From assembly GCA_006386115.1 (NCBI GenBank), contig VFIW01000083.1:124001-188000 (forward strand): 64,000 bases of DNA, written 5' to 3'. The DNA comes from Globisporangium splendens (taxonomy: Eukaryota > Oomycota > Peronosporomycetes > Pythiales > Pythiaceae). The position numbers were made by a program, and so were the translations under genes. The notes beneath the pieces are model-generated. The model did not search any database. It was not told the DNA's origin and saw only the letters and a program-made list of their open reading frames with translations. Below are positions 23,034 through 34,378 of the stretch, piece by piece (position 1 is the first letter of the stretch; each line of letters starts with the position of its first letter).

Positions 23034-26000
23034 TTGGCAGCAAAGTAATCACTTCGGGAATGCAAGAGTTGATATTTCTGTGTCTCTCTCATGTGGCGAT
23101 TTCGTATTTGTAGTTGGAGGTATCTATTCCTCTGATCTGAGGCCAGAAAGAACAGCGCGAGGCTAATATATATATAATCACGTACCTCGCTCGATCTCTG
23201 TGATTCTCTAGTTTCAACTGCTCATGGACTCGGTGTGGTGCGACGAAGACGCCATACGCTCCAAGGGCGACGTCGTCTCGACGGTCGACATCTCGTTGTC
23301 GTCGCCATTGGCGATGAGCACGCAATACTCGCCGAGCGCATCCACTGTGTACCCAGGAAGGCACTCGCACTCACCAGAGGGCATTACCATGTGCGCGTGC
23401 GTGGGACATCCCATGACGACCTCTAGTTGTAGCAAAGACTCCTCGATAGCGCTAAGGTCTGGCTCTAGGAGGCTACTCTCGAGCGAGCCTTGTTCAAACT
23501 CCGCGGTCTCGTCCATGATACCCTGTGTCTCTTCTCCTCCTTCTTCTCCTTCTTGACTCGCCAGCATATCCTCTTCTTCGAGTTGGCGCAATCCACGTGC
23601 TGCTTGTGTGTCCTCACTGGATCGTGACGAAGAATCCTCGACCTCGGTCTGGTTCACACTGCGCTTGTCTTCGTGCTGCATCTGGTCTTCATAAAGGTCG
23701 GATGCAGCGTCTGGCTCTAGTCCATGGAACGGATCCTGTTGTTTTTTAACCTCGTGCTGCTCGGTTGCCAGGTCTTGGTCGTGAGACGTCACATCATTCA
23801 TATCACTCATGCCAGCGAAGGGGTTAATGCAGACACCGCTGATCTTGATCTGCGTAATTTCCTTCTTCTCCTGTGGCTGCTGGTGGAGGTAGTCGTCCGT
23901 GACGACAACACTTCGGACGCAAGGCTCGTTGGAAGACCCTGGCTGGCCAGTAAAACCGTCGAGACACTCGCCACACACATTCGCGGTTCGCGTACACTGT
24001 TCATTCGAAGACAGCAAACAAAAGCACAAAAGAGAGAGTGTGTGAGAAGAGGGATACGAATGAATCAAGCAACCATCAGTCTTTCTCACCGTTTCGCGTC
24101 CGAGTTCCTCGCACGACGGGTGCACAGCGCACTCAACCTCCTTGGGCACCTCGGCTGGAAGTCCATGTGTGCGTGCTGAGATCGGGAACTGCGTCCACGC
24201 ACCAAAGACGCCGAACGAACTCAGCGTCTCGCATCGAAAGTACAGATCGTACACCGTGCCTTCGTTGAGTCCGTCAATGGCAAAGTCTGCGGAAAAGACG
24301 TCCACAATGGGTCCTTCTGGGGTGAACGTAGCTCCTGCCGGACCACTCTGTTCTGGTGACGATGAACCCGGCCGTCTGGTCTCAGTTTTGTGTCTGCCAT
24401 CCTCCGGATTCTTCGCATCCTTTGGACTCGCTGCAATCGCCATTCCTTTCGCAGCTGACGTGACGTTCAGCTCGGGGTTACCGCTCACGCCGCACAAGTA
24501 GTGCACTTCGCCGGGACGCGAGAGCTCAAACACGAGCACGAGCTCCGTCGTCGAGCCATTTCGTGGTGTTACCTGGATGTACTCGAACGTTGGCGCCAAC
24601 GCAAACGCCGTGACTTGCATTTCAGTAAACGCATCGCTGAGCACGCCGTTGCTGCCGGCCGTCTCGGTCGCGAGCAGCACCGTGTACGTCGTGTTTGGGA
24701 TCAGCATCGTCTGATCGTCTTCTTCAGGTGTGGCAAACAACTCGCGCTCGACGTCTCTCAGTTTCCCATCGCGAACGTTCTCCATTTTCACAACAAAGCG
24801 ACGCTGCAGCAGCGGTTTCCCACTGTACTTGCGCATAGTAGCAGCGCCGTGGCTTCCACCGCCAATAGTAGGAAGAACGGTGGAGCTCTGCTGGACCCTC
24901 GAGAATCTCTCATCGTCTGCATCACTTTGGACTGCCAACTTGTTCGTTTTTCCCAGAAGCAACGTATCGACAGGAGACTTTGGCAACGGGCACCCTTCAG
25001 CGCATGCACGATCACGTCACTGCACGAGGCGCACGCGATATCAGAGGTGACTGTGATCCACGACGTGTTGCCAAACGTCGGCTTGGCCGCGTGCTTGGTC
25101 AGCGACGGCGCGGCGTCGTGAGTCACGACCTCAATCGCTTCTTCGCCCTCGTCTTCCCTGCACTTCTCCAGGATGGTCTCTTCGAGTTTGAGTCCGATGA
25201 TCCCGCCGACGATGCGCGGTTGCGATGCGGGTTGACTTTGGTGAACACGCCGTCGCTGCTGTTCGTCTCGTACGCGAAAAACAGAAAATATTGGTGGTTC
25301 GGCTTGAGACCATGGATTTCCTGCGTCACGATCAAAAACGTCGTGTTCTCGTGCGTGATATTAGACAGCACTCCGGCCGACACGACGCCGTGTGTGCCCG
25401 AGACAGCGTCTTTGAAACCTGAGCGGTGTCGGTTCTTGCCGCTCGTCGAGAACGAGTTGGACGAGAACTCTCGTCGTGCCTCCCTGCCATCAGCCAGGAT
25501 GTAGTACGGCATCCGCCCCGCGGCGAGCGCAAAGCGGGTAGCAGAAGACAACGAATCATCTGTGATAGCCGGCGTGTCCAGCAATTTTGAGATTGCGAGC
25601 ACTATGCGGATGCTTCCAGTGTGTCCGTCCATCGGTGCCACCGAGATCTCGTCCAGCCAGATCGATTGGTTCGAGTAGTCGGCGTGCGTCTTCACACGGT
25701 GACACGCATCCTCAGCGCTTGTCCAATCAAATACGCCGTCGCTGTCAGTCGTTTCACTCACGAGACACACGTCAAAGAGCGCGTTGAGTGGCAGCTTCTT
25801 GATCTCCTTCACGGTCAATTTGCCTTTCAGCACGTCTTCGCGAGTGATGGTGATCGTGCCGTTGTCCCAGACGCCCTCACCGAGGTGTCCTCAAATGCTG
25901 CAACCTTCAGAGACGACGCATTCAAGTGCGCGATATCGTAGCTGCTCGCAATCGGAGGCCGCAAGTGCACGGGCGTCGAGGTCTTGGTCCCATTGCTGCT

Positions 26001-27575
26001 CTCGTTGTCATCGGATGGTGTATCGTTGTCCTGATTGCTCGCGTTCTCTTCGTCTGCACGGCGGCGTCGCTCCACAAAGATCGCATCGCTTCGATCCGGC
26101 ACGAGACCGCGGAAAAACACCGCGTAGTGCACATTTCCAAACCGACTGAGCTCGAGTTCGAGGGCGAGCGTGCCACTCGTTCCTGGCTTCGGCTTCACCG
26201 CGAGCACCAAGTCCAGGATTCTCGGCGCCGGCAAATGGGTCGTGACCAAGATCGGCGGTGGAAAGTCACCAAACACGCCACCGCTAGCAAACGTCTCGGT
26301 GGTCAGCGACACGTGGTACGTCGCGCCACTCTGTAGCCCTTCAGCCGTCACGTTGCTCGAAAACATGAGCGGCTCCATGGGTGTCGACTCGTCCGAGCCA
26401 TTGAGTCTCTCCATCGCGATGTCGAAGCTGGTCACCTCGAACGTGCCGCGAATCGTGTGTGGTTGAGGTACATCGATGACTGCGTCATCTGTGCCATGCC
26501 GTCGAATGATCGCAGGGTCTGCAAAGTCCACGTCGCTGAGCAAATAATGCACGATGCCGGGCGTTGACAGGTTCGCGACGATGAATACGGCGTCCGTGCG
26601 ATTGGGAGTCGGATCGACGGTTGCTTTGACGATCTTTGGCGCCACCGCAAACGTCGTGGCGTTGATCGAAGTCACGATGCCGTACACGCCGCTGGTATTG
26701 CTCGCGCTGCCGTCACTACTCGTTGCTGCTGTTTCCGTCACGACGTGAACCACGTACGTCGTGTTTGCCTTGAGGTTTGCGGCCTTGAACGCCGCGTGCG
26801 CGTTGCCCTTTGACGACAAATCCGACACAGCAACCACGCTGCCCTGGCTCACAAATGGGATCCGTGCATGAGTGGATGGCAAAGCGAGCCATTTCTCCTT
26901 GACGATGGCCTCAGGTGAGACCACGAGCGCTTGTTCGGCATCTGCTGCACTCTCGCCCTTGCGACTCGCTGGCACGACGGCTGGAGAATCCTCACGAGGC
27001 GCTTCGTGGATCGCATAATGCACCAGACAACTCTCTTTCGCCACTATTGACGTCGCGATGCGATCTGTGGATGCAGCGACAGGGATGGCGTCAATGTTGA
27101 CGATCGCAGGTGCGCGTTTGTGGGTCTTGACGAACTGCGGCGGCCAGGTCGTTGCACTGAAGACTTGGTTGCAGTTTGCGTTTTCTGCGAACAAGTGAAC
27201 GCGGTACATCGTGTCTTCAGTGAGATTCCCAATCGCAAACGCAAAGCCTCGGCTGCTGGGACTATGAGTACTACGGTAGTTCAACGGCGTAAACGTCGAA
27301 CGATTCGCTTCGTGACAGTCTTCCTTCGACCACGATTCCAGATCGTTGTTCGCACCTGGTTCCTCCATCGGGTCCACTGCGCTGGTACTTTCGGTTGCCC
27401 TCAGACAGTAACGCAGAACGTCTTGTGGCTTGGTCATCTCAACAACGAGTTCGATGGCCGAGACGCTTCCCAGCACCGGTTCCGCTGCGACGCAGTGCAC
27501 GTCGGACGCGTTCTCGTTCGTCTGCACCTCGACCCATTGCTCAAACGGTCGTCCAAAGACACCGTTGCTGCCAAA

Positions 27576-27580
27576 AGTTT
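27576..27580. repeat. Target-site duplication of the copia element (left copy)
   Basis: AGTTT at 27576-27580 abuts the left LTR, and the same five bases at 32382-32386 abut the right LTR. Removing the element and one copy restores an in-frame ETFGSNGVFG motif in the host gene, which confirms the borders. Confidence 0.93.
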
Positions 27581-27930
27581 ACTTGAAAGGCGTTGCTGAA
27601 AGTGTTGTTGTTGTGCGAAGGCAGATTTGAAAGTGAGATTGATAAGCAGGTACGTTTCCATAGCTACACCTAATTCACCCCAAGGGCTCCTAGAGGTTAT
27701 ATTCGTAAAACCTACACATGCAGAAAAAACGTAGTGAACTGATATATAAAACCTTGGGTACGTTTGAGGTTCAACCCATTGAACTTGAACTTGAAGTCCT
27801 GTAAAATTCCCATTAAAGTGATTGGCTGACGCAACTCACTTAACTGGCAGAGACACGCCGCCCGCGTCACCAGTCAAGTTCCCTCTTCAACTTGGGAAAC
27901 TATTCGGATTGTGCAAGGGCATTCCCAACA
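27581..27930 (-). repeat. 3' LTR of copia element
   Basis: On the element strand it begins TGTTGGGAATG and ends CAAGT. The gag-pol stop codon (27900-27902) lies within it. It has two AACTTG-type hexamers where the other LTR has four. A CCAAT-like box (CCAATCACTTT) and a TATA-like run (TTTTATATATC) lie in promoter order on the element strand. Confidence 0.93.
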
Positions 27931-30900
27931 CCCCCACTCGCTTCACAATCCTTCCCTTGAACATGCTTGACGTTGCACTTCTCCATGAGGTAGCGGAGAG
28001 TCTTAGACGACAGACCCTTTGTCAGGTAGTCTGCGATTTGGTTCTTCGACTCGACGTACTCCAGGACGATTTCGTTTTCTTTGAGTTTCTCGCGGATGAA
28101 ATGGTATCGGATGTCAATGTGCTTGGTTCGTGCTTGATACTCAATGTTCTTGGCGAGTGCGATGGCGCCTTGGTTGTCTTCGAAGATCGGAGTCGCTTCA
28201 TATTGCTCCAAACCTATGTTCTTGAGAAGCGTGCGCATCCAGACGCACTCCTTGACACAGTCACAGAGAGCCATGTACTCGGCTTCAGTCGTGCTCAGAG
28301 CTACGGTCTTCTGGAACGTGGCGCGCCAGGCTATGGGGCCACCGCAGAGCATCAGCAGGATGCCACTCATGGAGCGTCGATCATTGCGGTCACACGCCCA
28401 GTCGGCGTCGCAGAAGGCACTCAGCTTCGACTCGAGGCTCCCATCGTAGACGATTCCAACGTCCTTGGTCTTCTTCAAATACTTGACGACCTTGATGCCT
28501 GCGTCCCAGTGCTTCGGTCCAGGGTTCTCAAGGAACCGACTCAGCCTCGCGACCGCGACAGCGATGTCGGGTCGGGTACCGCACGCGAGATACATCAGAC
28601 TACCGATGAGCGACCGGTAGGGCTTCGTCTTCATTTCGGCCCTATCCGCTTCGGATTGTGCCTCATCACCTTTGCTGAGGTGGGTGCTGGGATCGATCGG
28701 AGTCAGGCTTGGCGCGGCATTGGTCTGGCCGAATCGCTCGATCACTGAGTCGATGTAACTCTTCTGGCTGATGCTCAGCGTTTTGGCAGAAATGTCGTGA
28801 TGCACCTCGATGCCCAAGATGAAGCGAGCTTGCCCGAGGTCCTTGATCTTGAAGCGCTTGCTGATGGCTTGCTTCACTCCGGCGATCATCGCCTGGTCGT
28901 TCGACGCGATGAGCATGTCATCGACGTACAGACACAAAAGGCATTTTGAGTTACCCTGGCGCTTGGTGTAGACGCACGGGTCAGCGTCTGTTGGTTCGAA
29001 TCCAATCTCGCACAGGCAGCTGTCAATGGTCTCGTTCCATACGCGGGACGCTTGTTTCAGACCGTAGAGACTCTTGCGCAGTCTGCATACGAGTTGGTTG
29101 TCATCGATGTCAGCCGTGTTTCCGATGTCCTTGGTGCCGAACTTGAGCAAGAATTCGAGCGATCCTTCTGGGACCTCCATGAAGATTGTTTCTTCAAGGT
29201 CGCCATACAGGAAGGCTGTGTCGACGTCCCACTGCTGAACTTCCATCTGCTCAGAGCAGCTCGTTGCGAGGAACGCTCGAACCGAGGTCAATGCAGCAAC
29301 CGGTGCATACGTTTCTTCATAGTCGATGCCATGGCACTGGGAGTATCCCTTGGCAACGACGCGAGCTTTGTACCGGACGACTTCACCTCGCTCGTTTTTC
29401 TTCAGGGCGAATACCCATCGGGATCCGATCGGCTTCTGGCTCTTTGGTCGGGGAACCAAATCCCACGTACCATTTGCCACTAATGATTTCAATTCGGATT
29501 CCATCGCTTCCTTCCACTTCGCGTGGTCTTCACGGCTCGTGGCCTCCCTGAAATGTTTTGGGGCCTCGCTTGCCAAGAGCGCATGCTCATCGGGATTGAC
29601 GAGCGCATATCGATCATGCTCGTCGTCGCCACCACTGGCATGGACTTGGTCGGTCTTCTGTCGCTTCGGACCAGAGTAGACCGGAGTTCGAATAAGCTTC
29701 TTTCTTGGTGGCTGACGGTCTTCAGGCTCAGGCTCGTTCATCAACGCTCGAGCTCGAGACCGAGTAAGCATCCGGGCTGGAGCCTCGACGATCATGTTAG
29801 ACGGCTCCTCAAAGACGTAGTCCTGAGTCACGATCTCAGACTTTACTTCGGGTAGGACGAGGCTGCGGTCATGCACCTCTTGATCCTCAGTCTCAGACTC
29901 ATCGTCAGAGTCGGACTCGATGCTCAGCTGTTGGAGATCCGGACGCGAAGTCTCCATAAACTTCACAGTGCGGACAATGTGCACCAGCCCGGTGGCCACA
30001 TGAAAAACACGGTAACCCTTCGACGTCTCTGAATATCCGAGGAAACGGCATTTGAATGCCTTGGCGTCGAGCTTCTTGCGTTTTTCCTTCGGGATATGGG
30101 CGTACCCTAACGCGCCAAACACCTTTAGGTTTTTCATGTTGGGGCGTCGTCCGTAGATCAGCTCATGCGGGGTCTTGGTGTTGACTGAGTTGGGGATCCG
30201 GTTGATGATCCAGGCCGCAGTGTTTACTGCTTCGGCCCACCACTTCTTGTCGACAGACTCGTGGTACAGCATGCAACGCGCCATCTCAACGAGAGTTCGG
30301 TTCATGCGCTCGGCCATACCGTTCTGCTGGGGAGTATACGGCACAGTCTTCTCGTGCTTGATGCCGAAACCAACCAAGTAGTCGACGAAACGTTTGCTAG
30401 TGTACTCGCCACCGTTGTCGGACCTGAGACGCTTGATTTTGCAGTCGGTCAAGTTCTCGAGTTCAGACTTGAAAATCTTGAATTTGTCGAGGGCTTCAGA
30501 TTTCTTCTTCATGAAGTAGACCGACACGTGTCGAGAGTAGTCATCTACGAACACAATCGCATAAAGACATCCTCCTGGGGTCTTGGTTTGCATCGGTCCC
30601 ATCACGTCAGTGTGGACCAACTCAAGCACCCGCTGAGTCTTCACCTTGTTCGCAGGATGGCGTGGGAAGTTGTCGGCAGCCATCTTTCCCATGCAGCATC
30701 CTTCACAAATTTCTTCAACTGCGTCATCGTTCGTGATCGCAGGGAGTCCATCAGCCATCGTTCTGAGATGCTGGTATCTCTTGTACGGAATGTGCCCGAG
30801 CTTGGCATGCATAACCATCCACGGTGAGTTGGCACTGCCATTCGCTGCACGGCACTCTTCCTTGAGCACGGTGTGAACCTTGTAGACACTACCGTCGCGT

Positions 30901-32015
30901 TTCCCGGTCATAACCGTCTCTTGGCCGAACTTGAAGACGCACTTGTCTCGAACGAACTCGGCTCTCACTCCCTTCTCGGCGAGCTTCGACACCGAGAGTA
31001 GGTTCCCATCGAGGGCTGGGATGTAGAGCACATTCGAGAGTGTGATCTCGATGTCATCTTCCATCTTAAGGCAAGCCTCTCCGATGCCCACCGCATCGAT
31101 CTTCGTGCCGTCGGCGATAACGATCTGGATCGGAGTCTTCAGAGTCGTCAGCTTCACAAACTTCTCGCGTCGACTTGTCATGTGCGAGCTGGCTCCCGAG
31201 TCCACCAGCCACACAGACTTGTCGAGGCCCATCGCAGCTGCAAAGGCGTACCGGTGCTCGGTCCTTTCAGCAGCTCGGCGGCCCTGCTGGTCTTCAAACT
31301 TCTTCTTGCGGCAGTCGGCTTCCTTGTGCCCGACCTTCTTGCAGAAGTTGCACTTGCCGTTGAATCGCTTTGGACCGTTCGAGTTGTCGTGGCGGTCGCG
31401 GCAGTCGTGCCGGCGCTTATTGATAACAAAAGCATTCTCAGTTGGAGCACGATCGTAGCCACTGGGGTCGGCCCCGTAGAGTGACTCGATCACTTGCATC
31501 AACCCGAGGTTCGGCGTGTTCTCCAGAACACTGGAGATCATTCGGTACTCGTCCGGGAGGCTACCGAGGAGGAGCACGATCTGGCGGCTCTCATCAAGAA
31601 CCTCTCCAATCGTCTCGAGCTTCGTCACCAGTTCCTTGAAACGGTCGACGTGCTCAGCGAAGCGCGTGCCGGACTCCATCTTGAAGCTGTGCATCCTCTT
31701 GGTGATGAGAATGCGGTTCTTCAAGGTATTGCGGTTGAACTGCTCCTCGAGGAGTTTCCACGCTTGGTCCGCTGTCAGCGCCGCTCGGATGTACACTTGG
31801 TACGTGATGCTGACTTCACCAGCGATCACACCAAGGGCCTTCAAATCGTCTTCCTTCCACTTGTTTGTCGTGCGGTCGCTCACACTGTCCATGTCGGCAC
31901 GGATGATGTGCGGCAACAGTCCCTTGCGAGCGAGCTTCATCCGCATGTTGAACTCCCAGTGGAAGTAGTTGTCTTCGTTAAGCTTGTCCATGGTTGAGGA
32001 GGAGCTTGGGCTCAT
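27900..32015 (-). CDS. Copia gag-pol polyprotein
   Basis: One ORF of about 1371 codons. Order: a Gag domain of the UBN2 type; a CCHC zinc knuckle (CNFCKKVGHKEADC); an aspartic protease (WLVDSGASSHMT); a pre-integrase and integrase with the D,D-35-E set (HTDVMGP, RLRSDNGGEY, QQNGMAERMNRTLVEMAR); a reverse transcriptase with YVDD (CLYVDDMLIAS); and RNase H (ALSTTEAEYMALCDC). Integrase before RT is the copia order. The start is ATG 32015, five bases inside the LTR border, so there is almost no leader; the next ATG is at 31991. The last ten codons read into the 3' LTR. No frameshift separates gag and pol, so their ratio must be set some other way. Confidence 0.95.
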   Translation of the reverse strand: MSPSSSSTMDKLNEDNYFHWEFNMRMKLARKGLLPHIIRADMDSVSDRTTNKWKEDDLKALGVIAGEVSITYQVYIRAALTADQAWKLLEEQFNRNTLKNRILITKRMHSFKMESGTRFAEHVDRFKELVTKLETIGEVLDESRQIVLLLGSLPDEYRMISSVLENTPNLGLMQVIESLYGADPSGYDRAPTENAFVINKRRHDCRDRHDNSNGPKRFNGKCNFCKKVGHKEADCRKKKFEDQQGRRAAERTEHRYAFAAAMGLDKSVWLVDSGASSHMTSRREKFVKLTTLKTPIQIVIADGTKIDAVGIGEACLKMEDDIEITLSNVLYIPALDGNLLSVSKLAEKGVRAEFVRDKCVFKFGQETVMTGKRDGSVYKVHTVLKEECRAANGSANSPWMVMHAKLGHIPYKRYQHLRTMADGLPAITNDDAVEEICEGCCMGKMAADNFPRHPANKVKTQRVLELVHTDVMGPMQTKTPGGCLYAIVFVDDYSRHVSVYFMKKKSEALDKFKIFKSELENLTDCKIKRLRSDNGGEYTSKRFVDYLVGFGIKHEKTVPYTPQQNGMAERMNRTLVEMARCMLYHESVDKKWWAEAVNTAAWIINRIPNSVNTKTPHELIYGRRPNMKNLKVFGALGYAHIPKEKRKKLDAKAFKCRFLGYSETSKGYRVFHVATGLVHIVRTVKFMETSRPDLQQLSIESDSDDESETEDQEVHDRSLVLPEVKSEIVTQDYVFEEPSNMIVEAPARMLTRSRARALMNEPEPEDRQPPRKKLIRTPVYSGPKRQKTDQVHASGGDDEHDRYALVNPDEHALLASEAPKHFREATSREDHAKWKEAMESELKSLVANGTWDLVPRPKSQKPIGSRWVFALKKNERGEVVRYKARVVAKGYSQCHGIDYEETYAPVAALTSVRAFLATSCSEQMEVQQWDVDTAFLYGDLEETIFMEVPEGSLEFLLKFGTKDIGNTADIDDNQLVCRLRKSLYGLKQASRVWNETIDSCLCEIGFEPTDADPCVYTKRQGNSKCLLCLYVDDMLIASNDQAMIAGVKQAISKRFKIKDLGQARFILGIEVHHDISAKTLSISQKSYIDSVIERFGQTNAAPSLTPIDPSTHLSKGDEAQSEADRAEMKTKPYRSLIGSLMYLACGTRPDIAVAVARLSRFLENPGPKHWDAGIKVVKYLKKTKDVGIVYDGSLESKLSAFCDADWACDRNDRRSMSGILLMLCGGPIAWRATFQKTVALSTTEAEYMALCDCVKECVWMRTLLKNIGLEQYEATPIFEDNQGAIALAKNIEYQARTKHIDIRYHFIREKLKENEIVLEYVESKNQIADYLTKGLSSKTLRYLMEKCNVKHVQGKDCEASGGVGNALAQSE
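27931..27939 (-). other. Polypurine tract of copia element
   Basis: On the element strand GAGTGGGGG directly precedes the 3' LTR start TGTTGGG, the usual position of the plus-strand DNA primer. Confidence 0.75.
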
Positions 32016-32019
32016 AACC
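32008..32019 (-). other. Primer-binding site of copia element (half-tRNA-Met type)
   Basis: On the element strand the bases right after the 5' LTR read GGTTATGAGCCC. Their complement, GGGCTCATAACC, looks like the anticodon stem-loop of initiator tRNA-Met (anticodon CAT in the middle) rather than a tRNA 3' end. Ty5 and Drosophila copia are known to prime from such a half-tRNA. The ATG in this site is also the gag-pol start codon. Confidence 0.65.
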
Positions 32020-32381
32020 ACTTGAAAGGCGTTGCTGAAAATGTTGTTGTTGTGCGAAGGCAGATTTGAAAGTGAGATTGATAAGCAGTTACGTTTCCAT
32101 CGCTACACCTAATTCACCCCAAGGGCTCCTAGAGGTTATATTCGTAAAACCTACACATGCAGAAAAAACGTAGTGAAATGATATATAAAACCTTGGGTAC
32201 GTTTGAGGTTCAACCCATTGAACTTGAACTTGAACTTGAACTTGAAGTCCTGTAAAATTCTCAGTAAAGTGATTGGCTGACGCAACTCACTTAACTGGCA
32301 GAGACACGCCGCCCGCGTCACCAGTCAAGTTCCCTCTTCAACTTGGGAAACTATTCGGATTGTGCAAGGGCATTCCCAACA
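32020..32381 (-). repeat. 5' LTR of copia element
   Basis: Starts TGTTGGGAATG and ends CAAGT on the element strand. It matches the other LTR except for about six substitutions and two additional 6-base units of the AACTTG run. It should carry the promoter of the element. Confidence 0.93.
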
Positions 32382-32386
32382 AGTTT
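32382..32386. repeat. Target-site duplication of the copia element (right copy)
   Basis: AGTTT directly follows the outer end of the 5' LTR and matches 27576-27580. Confidence 0.93.
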
Positions 32387-34378
32387 CAGGCAAAAGCGCG
32401 ATCGCGTACGCCGTGGCGCCTCGAAGTCCGTCAATGTGGAAGGAAGTCGTATATGTCTCGTTGTGTTGGCCATGCTGCGACTCTGAAGAAGACGGAGAGG
32501 AAGGATCATACGATACGACACCCGCGATGACCTCGGCATCTCCTCGTCCGCCGCTTCGGATAAGCTCCATGAAATGGTCGATGCTTTTCGCTTCTTGCAA
32601 GTACTGTCGATGCGTATGTGGCAGTGCTGATCGCTCTACGACAAGGTAGTGGACATTTGCACCGCGCTCCATCTCGGTATCCATCGCGAGCGCATGCACA
32701 CTGCCATTCACAGTCGTACCCCTCGCAGCGAGAATGTGCGGTGCTGTCTCGTGGGTCTGACGCGGAGCTGAGCTGGTACGTGAACCTACGAGTCCGTTGC
32801 TCGTGGCTGTCTCGGCGAAAAGCGTGACGGCGTACAGCGTACCATTGTGGAGCCCCGTGATCATGCGTCGTTGTGGCATCGCGGTCTGTTCCTGGAACTC
32901 GCCCATACTGGAAAAATTGCCAAATGAGAACACACCCCGGACCACATCATCATATTGCTCTTGACTGCTGTCTCCTTGTGCGTTTGTCACTGCTGCGGTG
33001 GCTCGTTGCTGTTGAGGTGATGTAGCAGGCGCACTCTTTTGTGGCGAGTCTTGCGTGTCACTAGAACGTCTGGCGGAGGACGGTGATGCGACTCTCTCTT
33101 CTCCGTTCGGCAGCAACCGCGTCGCTTCGTAGCGCATGCTGAAGGTGAAGAACGGAAGCGTGTCCACACTCACGCGCGCGAGATCTTGCTCATATACGCG
33201 CACGTGGAACTCCAAAGCGAGCGCGTCGACGCGTGCATCTTGCGGCGCAACTGCCAGCTGCGTCACGACCAGAGGCAAGAAATGTGTGCGCACAGCGTTG
33301 CCGAGACGAACGACGTCGCTGTACACCTTGCCGTCGCCAACGGCTTCCGTCACGACCACGAGATCGCACAGCGTGGCCGAGACCAACCCGCCAATGACCT
33401 TCTCGAACGCAAGCGAGTCGCTGCCTGCAAGTTGTTCATGCAACGCGAACGCACTCGGCAGGGGTCCCTCCGAGACGCTTTGATTGTGCACAAGGTTGTG
33501 TGGCGTCCACTGCGTTGACTGTTGCTGTGCGCTCGGGACCAACGCAAAGTACACTCGTCCGGACGTCGACAGCGTGACCTGGACGTGCACGCTTGTGGCA
33601 GATTCGTCTGCCGATTGGATGGAGGTAAACGTGATCACGGGCGGCTCTGGGTGAGCTGTTGACTGCAGAACAGCCTGCACGGTCCCGAAGACGCCGTTGC
33701 TGCCGGGAACTTCGGCGACAAAGTACACGTCGTAACTCGTGTTCGCGTCGAGTCCGTCGACGTGTCGCTCGTTTTTCTGCGCTTTCGTCGCGACCACCGT
33801 GCTCGCGGCGATTATGGCCGAATCGGAAATGCGCAGAGTCTGATCGTTTGTATCTCTGCTTGAAGGAACATTTAGAAAACGGCGGCCAGCTCCTCGAGAC
33901 GGATGCGCTGGCGCCATATCGATCTGATCACTCTGCAGTTTAGATAATGGAGATAACGAAGCCTCAAGCGCCACGCACTGTTCGCCCGCATTCTTGATCG
34001 CACTTGCGTCTAACGGCGCATGACCCGAGCGCACGATCGCGTAGTGGAGGTCCGCAGCGTTGGTCACGTATGTCGAGAGCGTCAGCGAATGCGGCGACCC
34101 GAGCGTCGGCATCCCAAAGCTCGCAGCCTTCTTCACTGCATCCCACCACCAGCAACAACAACACAGCACAAACACACACCCATCGTTAGTACAGCAACAC
34201 ACACATCAGCGTGTACATTGCCCGCAAGACGCTTGTTCCCAATTAGCAGGAAGGAGACGTACGCGCATTGCCGGAGGTGGGGCTAGTCGCCTGCTGCGCC
34301 AGCGCGCTTTGGCCACAGACACAGAGCCACAGCAGCAGCAGCAGCAGCAGTGGCAGTAGGAACAGAGCAGCGCGTCAT

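Larger units (their letters stand above)
27581..32381 (-). mobile_element. Full-length Ty1/copia LTR retrotransposon
   Basis: Element of 4801 bases, transcribed leftward, with LTRs of 350 bp (27581-27930) and 362 bp (32020-32381), a 5-bp target duplication, a primer site at 32008-32019, a polypurine tract at about 27931-27939 and one uninterrupted gag-pol ORF. The LTRs differ by about six substitutions and one 12-bp length change in a 6-base repeat. The insertion is therefore fairly young, but not from the current generation. With an intact ORF and both LTRs it may still be able to move. It sits in the coding sequence of the FN3-like surface gene. Confidence 0.95.
23214..34378 (-). pseudogene. 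Giant FN3-like/EGF surface protein gene, disrupted by frameshifts and a copia element
   Basis: Coding blocks, 5' to 3': 34263-34378 (signal peptide), 32382-34135, 25880-27580, 25210-25880, 25030-25210, 24090-25030 and 23214-23996. The protein is a chain of about eight repeats of FN3-like type. Each has a P-x-I start, a VHY core and the closing motif ET-x-x-S-x-G-V-F (SNGVFG, SGGVFGDF, SDGVFTK, SFGVFGAW). The C-terminus is Cys-rich and EGF-like (CGECLDGFTGQPG; CECLPGYTVDALGEYC), followed by an acidic tail. It was probably an adhesive cell-wall or secreted protein. Breaks: a Ty1/copia element inside one ETFGSNGVFG motif; three one-base losses near 25880, 25210 and 25030; and one extra base between ATG 34378 and the Leu-rich signal core. 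Real introns are also present (GTACGT at 34262; GTGAGA at 24089). Confidence 0.75.

Noticed and set aside
27822..28748. Plus-strand ORF reading from the LTR into the copia body
   Set aside because: It is opposite the RNase H and RT coding sequence and shows no domain; the minus strand is the coding strand.
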